From positions 1-58,667 of the forward strand of contig JAQULT010000004.1 in assembly GCA_028718545.1 (NCBI GenBank): a stretch of DNA of 58,667 nucleotides. Direction: 5' to 3'. Below are positions 56,106-58,667 of the stretch, piece by piece (the stretch's first letter is position 1; every line of letters begins with the position of its first letter). Under the pieces are notes generated by a model. That model made no database searches, had not been told where the DNA came from, and saw only the letters and a program-made list of their open reading frames with translations. Source of the stretch: Fidelibacterota bacterium (GTDB taxonomy: Bacteria > Fidelibacterota > Fidelibacteria > Fidelibacterales > Fidelibacteraceae). The position numbers were made by a program, and so were the translations under genes.

Positions 56106-58667
56106 TTAAAATGACAGGCGCAGGCCGACATTGATCTGACGCGGGTTGCTGTAAAGCTCCCGGCCGACATTATCCCAGTATGCCTGTCCGTTAACCAGAT
56201 TAATGGCCGTATACATATCAATATAGTCCTGACCGCCGTAGGTGTCGACCGTCGACTGCGAACGGACGGGATCGGTCAGGAAACCGTCATCATAGGCGTT
56301 GCCGGTAAATTCATAAACATTGATTACGTTCTTACGGTTAAAGAGGTTTGTTACCATGACAAAGACATTAGCCTTAAAACCGCCGATCACGAACGATTTG
56401 TCCACGCGCAGGTCCGTATTGAACTGCCAGGGCGTTTTCGAGGAGCCGATGGGCTCTCTTGCAATACGGTTACGGGTATCTTCCATATAATCGATACCTG
56501 CCGTATAGGGATCTGTCTGTCCGCCAAGCAGTACATCCACCATTGTGAAGGGATGCCCGCTGGAGAAGCTGACCAGCAGGTTCGCGCCCATGTTTTCAAG
56601 AATGGGCCCGCCGTCATTGTCGCCAAAGCGGTAGTCCAGGTTAATGGCGCCGGTATGCATCTGTGAAAAATCCAGAGGATTGATCGTGGAGGGCATGATG
56701 GTGTTCATGTACAGGGCGCCGTGGGCAGCGGTACTGTTGGATGCGGTGCCTTCCGCAAGGGTCAGCGTGTAGTTCACGCTTCCGGCAAGACGGTAGGTGC
56801 GGCGCATGTTCATCCGCAGTTCAAAACCTTTCTGGGTGGCAAAGTCGCCGTTTTCATACTTGTCATAATAACCCGAGATTGTGGATCCCGACGATGGAAG
56901 TTGTTTAATAACTTCGATCAAACCTTTCACGTTTTTGTAGAATGCCGTTGCGTCAAACGCGGCAAAATCACTGATCTCGCGCCGGAAACCGACTTCGTAG
57001 GAAGTGGTATACAGGGGATCAAGTCCGAAACCGACCGGGTTCAGGAAGTAATATCCCTGACGTACGATCTGGCGGGCATAAGTGTAAGAACTAAAATACG
57101 CCTCGCTCAACTGCGGCATCTGAACGAACTGGCCGTAGTTCAGGTAGAAGACGGTCTTGTCGTCAACCGGGAAGGAGAATCCAAGGCGCGGGCTTAGGTG
57201 CATGGTGGGTTTTTTCTTTGCCCATGCGGAGTCGGCCAGCATACTGGTGTTGGGATCCACCGCCGGGTTTGCCGGATCGACCAGCTCGCGGTCATCAGTA
57301 TTGAAGTAATCGAAACGCAGACCGGCGTTGATGATCAGGTCGTTGTATTCGATCTTGTCCATCAGGTATGCCGAGAATTCCACCGGATGCTTGGGCCCGT
57401 CAATATAGGTGCCGTCGGCATATTCGGTCCGGGTGTTGGTTTTGTTGCCGTAAGCATCAAAACCGTATGCGTCAATACCGCCGTTGAAGACCCATGTCTG
57501 GATCGGAACGGCTTCCAGAGAACCGTAACCGGTATAGCCGGCACGTGCCGCACTCGCGGAATCCGCAGCATAGACATATGCCGCAGGGTTCACGGAATAC
57601 TGACGAACAGTATAATTCTTGTAGTCCAATCCGAACTTTACTTCGTTGTGTTTATTAAACTGATTGACGTAATCCAGATTGATTCCCCAATAGGACTGTT
57701 CCTGGTCCAGATATACCGCCAGGGGCGTACCGTCACGGGTGATGGGGAAGCCATTGATCACGTAATTGTACTGCGCTCTCCAGGCATTCCGGTATACGAC
57801 TTCTCCGTTCGTGGCTTCATGCACGGCGGCACTGTCGTACCACTTGGTCCAATCGTTGCCAAAATACGGATCGTTCAGCTCGCGGCCATAACGGAAATAG
57901 CTTCCCTTGACATCAAGATAGGATGTCGGTGAGAACAATTTCGTGGCCTTGGCCGAGATCATCGTCGTTGGAGAGGTGTAATAATAGGTCCTGCTGTTCA
58001 GAGTGTTCAGCATGGTCGGCGCATTGTAGGTACGATCGTATTTGGAATAATCGTGCATAAAATCAACGCGCAGACGGATCGGGAGGTCAAAGGTGATCGA
58101 TCCGTTGACTGCCCAGGTCATATTGGAAGCACGCGGTGTAAAACCGTCCGGATAGATCAGATCAACGGTATCCTTGTTGTTCGGGTCATTGGGGTTGTTG
58201 TTCACTTTACCCAGGAATTCAAAGCCTTCGCTGAAGCGAACTTCGGAATCCTGCTGCATATCATACTGTCCCGCAACAAAGAATTTGATGTTTTTCCCCA
58301 GCGGCCCGCCCAGGGTCCCAATGACGGAATTATGTCCGTAATTGTAAGTGCCAAGCACTTTCTTGCCCAATGCGGGATCGCGGAAACCGTCGGTACGTAA
58401 TTCAAGGGATCCTTTCATTTCCGTGCCGCCGCTTTTGATCTCCGTTTTCACGATACCGGCATTCGCATTCCCCATATCCGCGGTATAACCGCCGGCGAAT
58501 ACCTGAATTTCTTCGATGGCGTCATGAATAATGGTCATCACGTTGACATTGGTTGTCGGCAGGGACGTTGAAACGCCGCCGATAAAATACTTGACTTCGT
58601 GAGGACGGCCGCCGCGAATGTGGATCGACCCGTCCTGGGTGACCACACCTGCCATGTTGGAAATGAT
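56106..58667 (-). CDS. TonB-dependent receptor, cassette B (5' end outside window)
   Basis: The visible 853 codons run in frame to the right edge and begin inside the plug domain (SIHIRGGRPHEVKYFIGG, then GGYTADMGNANAGIVKTEIKSGG). A long beta-barrel follows and ends in Phe (NVGLRLSF), a typical outer-membrane assembly signal. Barrel motifs such as GLRFDYFNTDD and LSPRLGFSFPVDDKTVFYLNYG match the cassette A receptor. The signal peptide and CarboxypepD_reg domain should lie outside the window. The substrate is unknown. It is followed 36 bases later by a PNPY-type secreted protein, repeating the order of cassette A. Confidence 0.9.
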   Translation of the reverse strand: MISNMAGVVTQDGSIHIRGGRPHEVKYFIGGVSTSLPTTNVNVMTIIHDAIEEIQVFAGGYTADMGNANAGIVKTEIKSGGTEMKGSLELRTDGFRDPALGKKVLGTYNYGHNSVIGTLGGPLGKNIKFFVAGQYDMQQDSEVRFSEGFEFLGKVNNNPNDPNNKDTVDLIYPDGFTPRASNMTWAVNGSITFDLPIRLRVDFMHDYSKYDRTYNAPTMLNTLNSRTYYYTSPTTMISAKATKLFSPTSYLDVKGSYFRYGRELNDPYFGNDWTKWYDSAAVHEATNGEVVYRNAWRAQYNYVINGFPITRDGTPLAVYLDQEQSYWGINLDYVNQFNKHNEVKFGLDYKNYTVRQYSVNPAAYVYAADSASAARAGYTGYGSLEAVPIQTWVFNGGIDAYGFDAYGNKTNTRTEYADGTYIDGPKHPVEFSAYLMDKIEYNDLIINAGLRFDYFNTDDRELVDPANPAVDPNTSMLADSAWAKKKPTMHLSPRLGFSFPVDDKTVFYLNYGQFVQMPQLSEAYFSSYTYARQIVRQGYYFLNPVGFGLDPLYTTSYEVGFRREISDFAAFDATAFYKNVKGLIEVIKQLPSSGSTISGYYDKYENGDFATQKGFELRMNMRRTYRLAGSVNYTLTLAEGTASNSTAAHGALYMNTIMPSTINPLDFSQMHTGAINLDYRFGDNDGGPILENMGANLLVSFSSGHPFTMVDVLLGGQTDPYTAGIDYMEDTRNRIAREPIGSSKTPWQFNTDLRVDKSFVIGGFKANVFVMVTNLFNRKNVINVYEFTGNAYDDGFLTDPVRSQSTVDTYGGQDYIDMYTAINLVNGQAYWDNVGRELYSNPRQINVGLRLSF

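Overview
The window is a contiguous piece of a bacterial chromosome of roughly 50 % GC, coded almost entirely on the minus strand. Several signs place it in the FCB superphylum but outside classical Bacteroidota: a type IX secretion system (SprA, a PorU-like C25 peptidase, PorV/PorQ-family barrels), surface proteins ending in a YPNPFNP-type sorting domain, and promoters close to the TTGACA/TATAAT consensus. Neomarinimicrobiota, Calditrichota or Cloacimonadota-like lineages fit best. The phylum is an inference; no rRNA is present.

Region 1 (1-25949, all minus) is a dense run mixing housekeeping and secretion genes. In transcription order it holds smpB, tyrS, tilS, hpt, ftsH, folP, cdaA, porU, a PorV/PorQ-like barrel, an FN3-like lipoprotein, an SLBB-domain protein and ahcY (followed by a terminator), then pcrA, a HAD phosphatase, a secreted EEP-family nuclease, rdgB and the 5' 5.4 kb of sprA, which runs off the left edge. 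Many genes overlap, and porU starts 50 bases inside cdaA. The secretion components therefore share transcripts with c-di-AMP synthesis, folate synthesis and proteolysis.

Region 2 (25950-26556) is the only sizeable gap without a gene and is made of degenerate dispersed repeats. Region 3 (26557-31947) is the cell-shape cluster tRNA-Thr(CGT)-mreB-mreC-mreD-mrdA-rodA. Region 4 (32005-34966) holds transketolase, the only plus-strand gene (a small sorting-domain protein) and tRNA-Val(TAC).

Region 5 (35086-58667, minus) is devoted to the cell surface. A subtilisin-like peptidase with a sorting domain has its own promoter. Upstream lies an apparent 13-kb operon headed by an Lrp/AsnC regulator with a palindrome over its promoter. 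It continues with an Asp-box propeller cargo, a TonB-dependent receptor (TBDR), a ~1,100-residue secreted protein with a variant PNPY-type C-terminal domain, a PorV-family barrel and a jelly-roll cargo, and ends at a strong terminator. Before it lies a second copy of the TBDR / PNPY protein / PorV trio, cut by the right edge, with its own terminator. These two parallel trios are the most interesting feature here. They look like dedicated surface-display and uptake modules in which each TBDR is paired with its own type IX cargo and its own PorV-type carrier. That role is inference; homology within the trios and gene order are visible directly.
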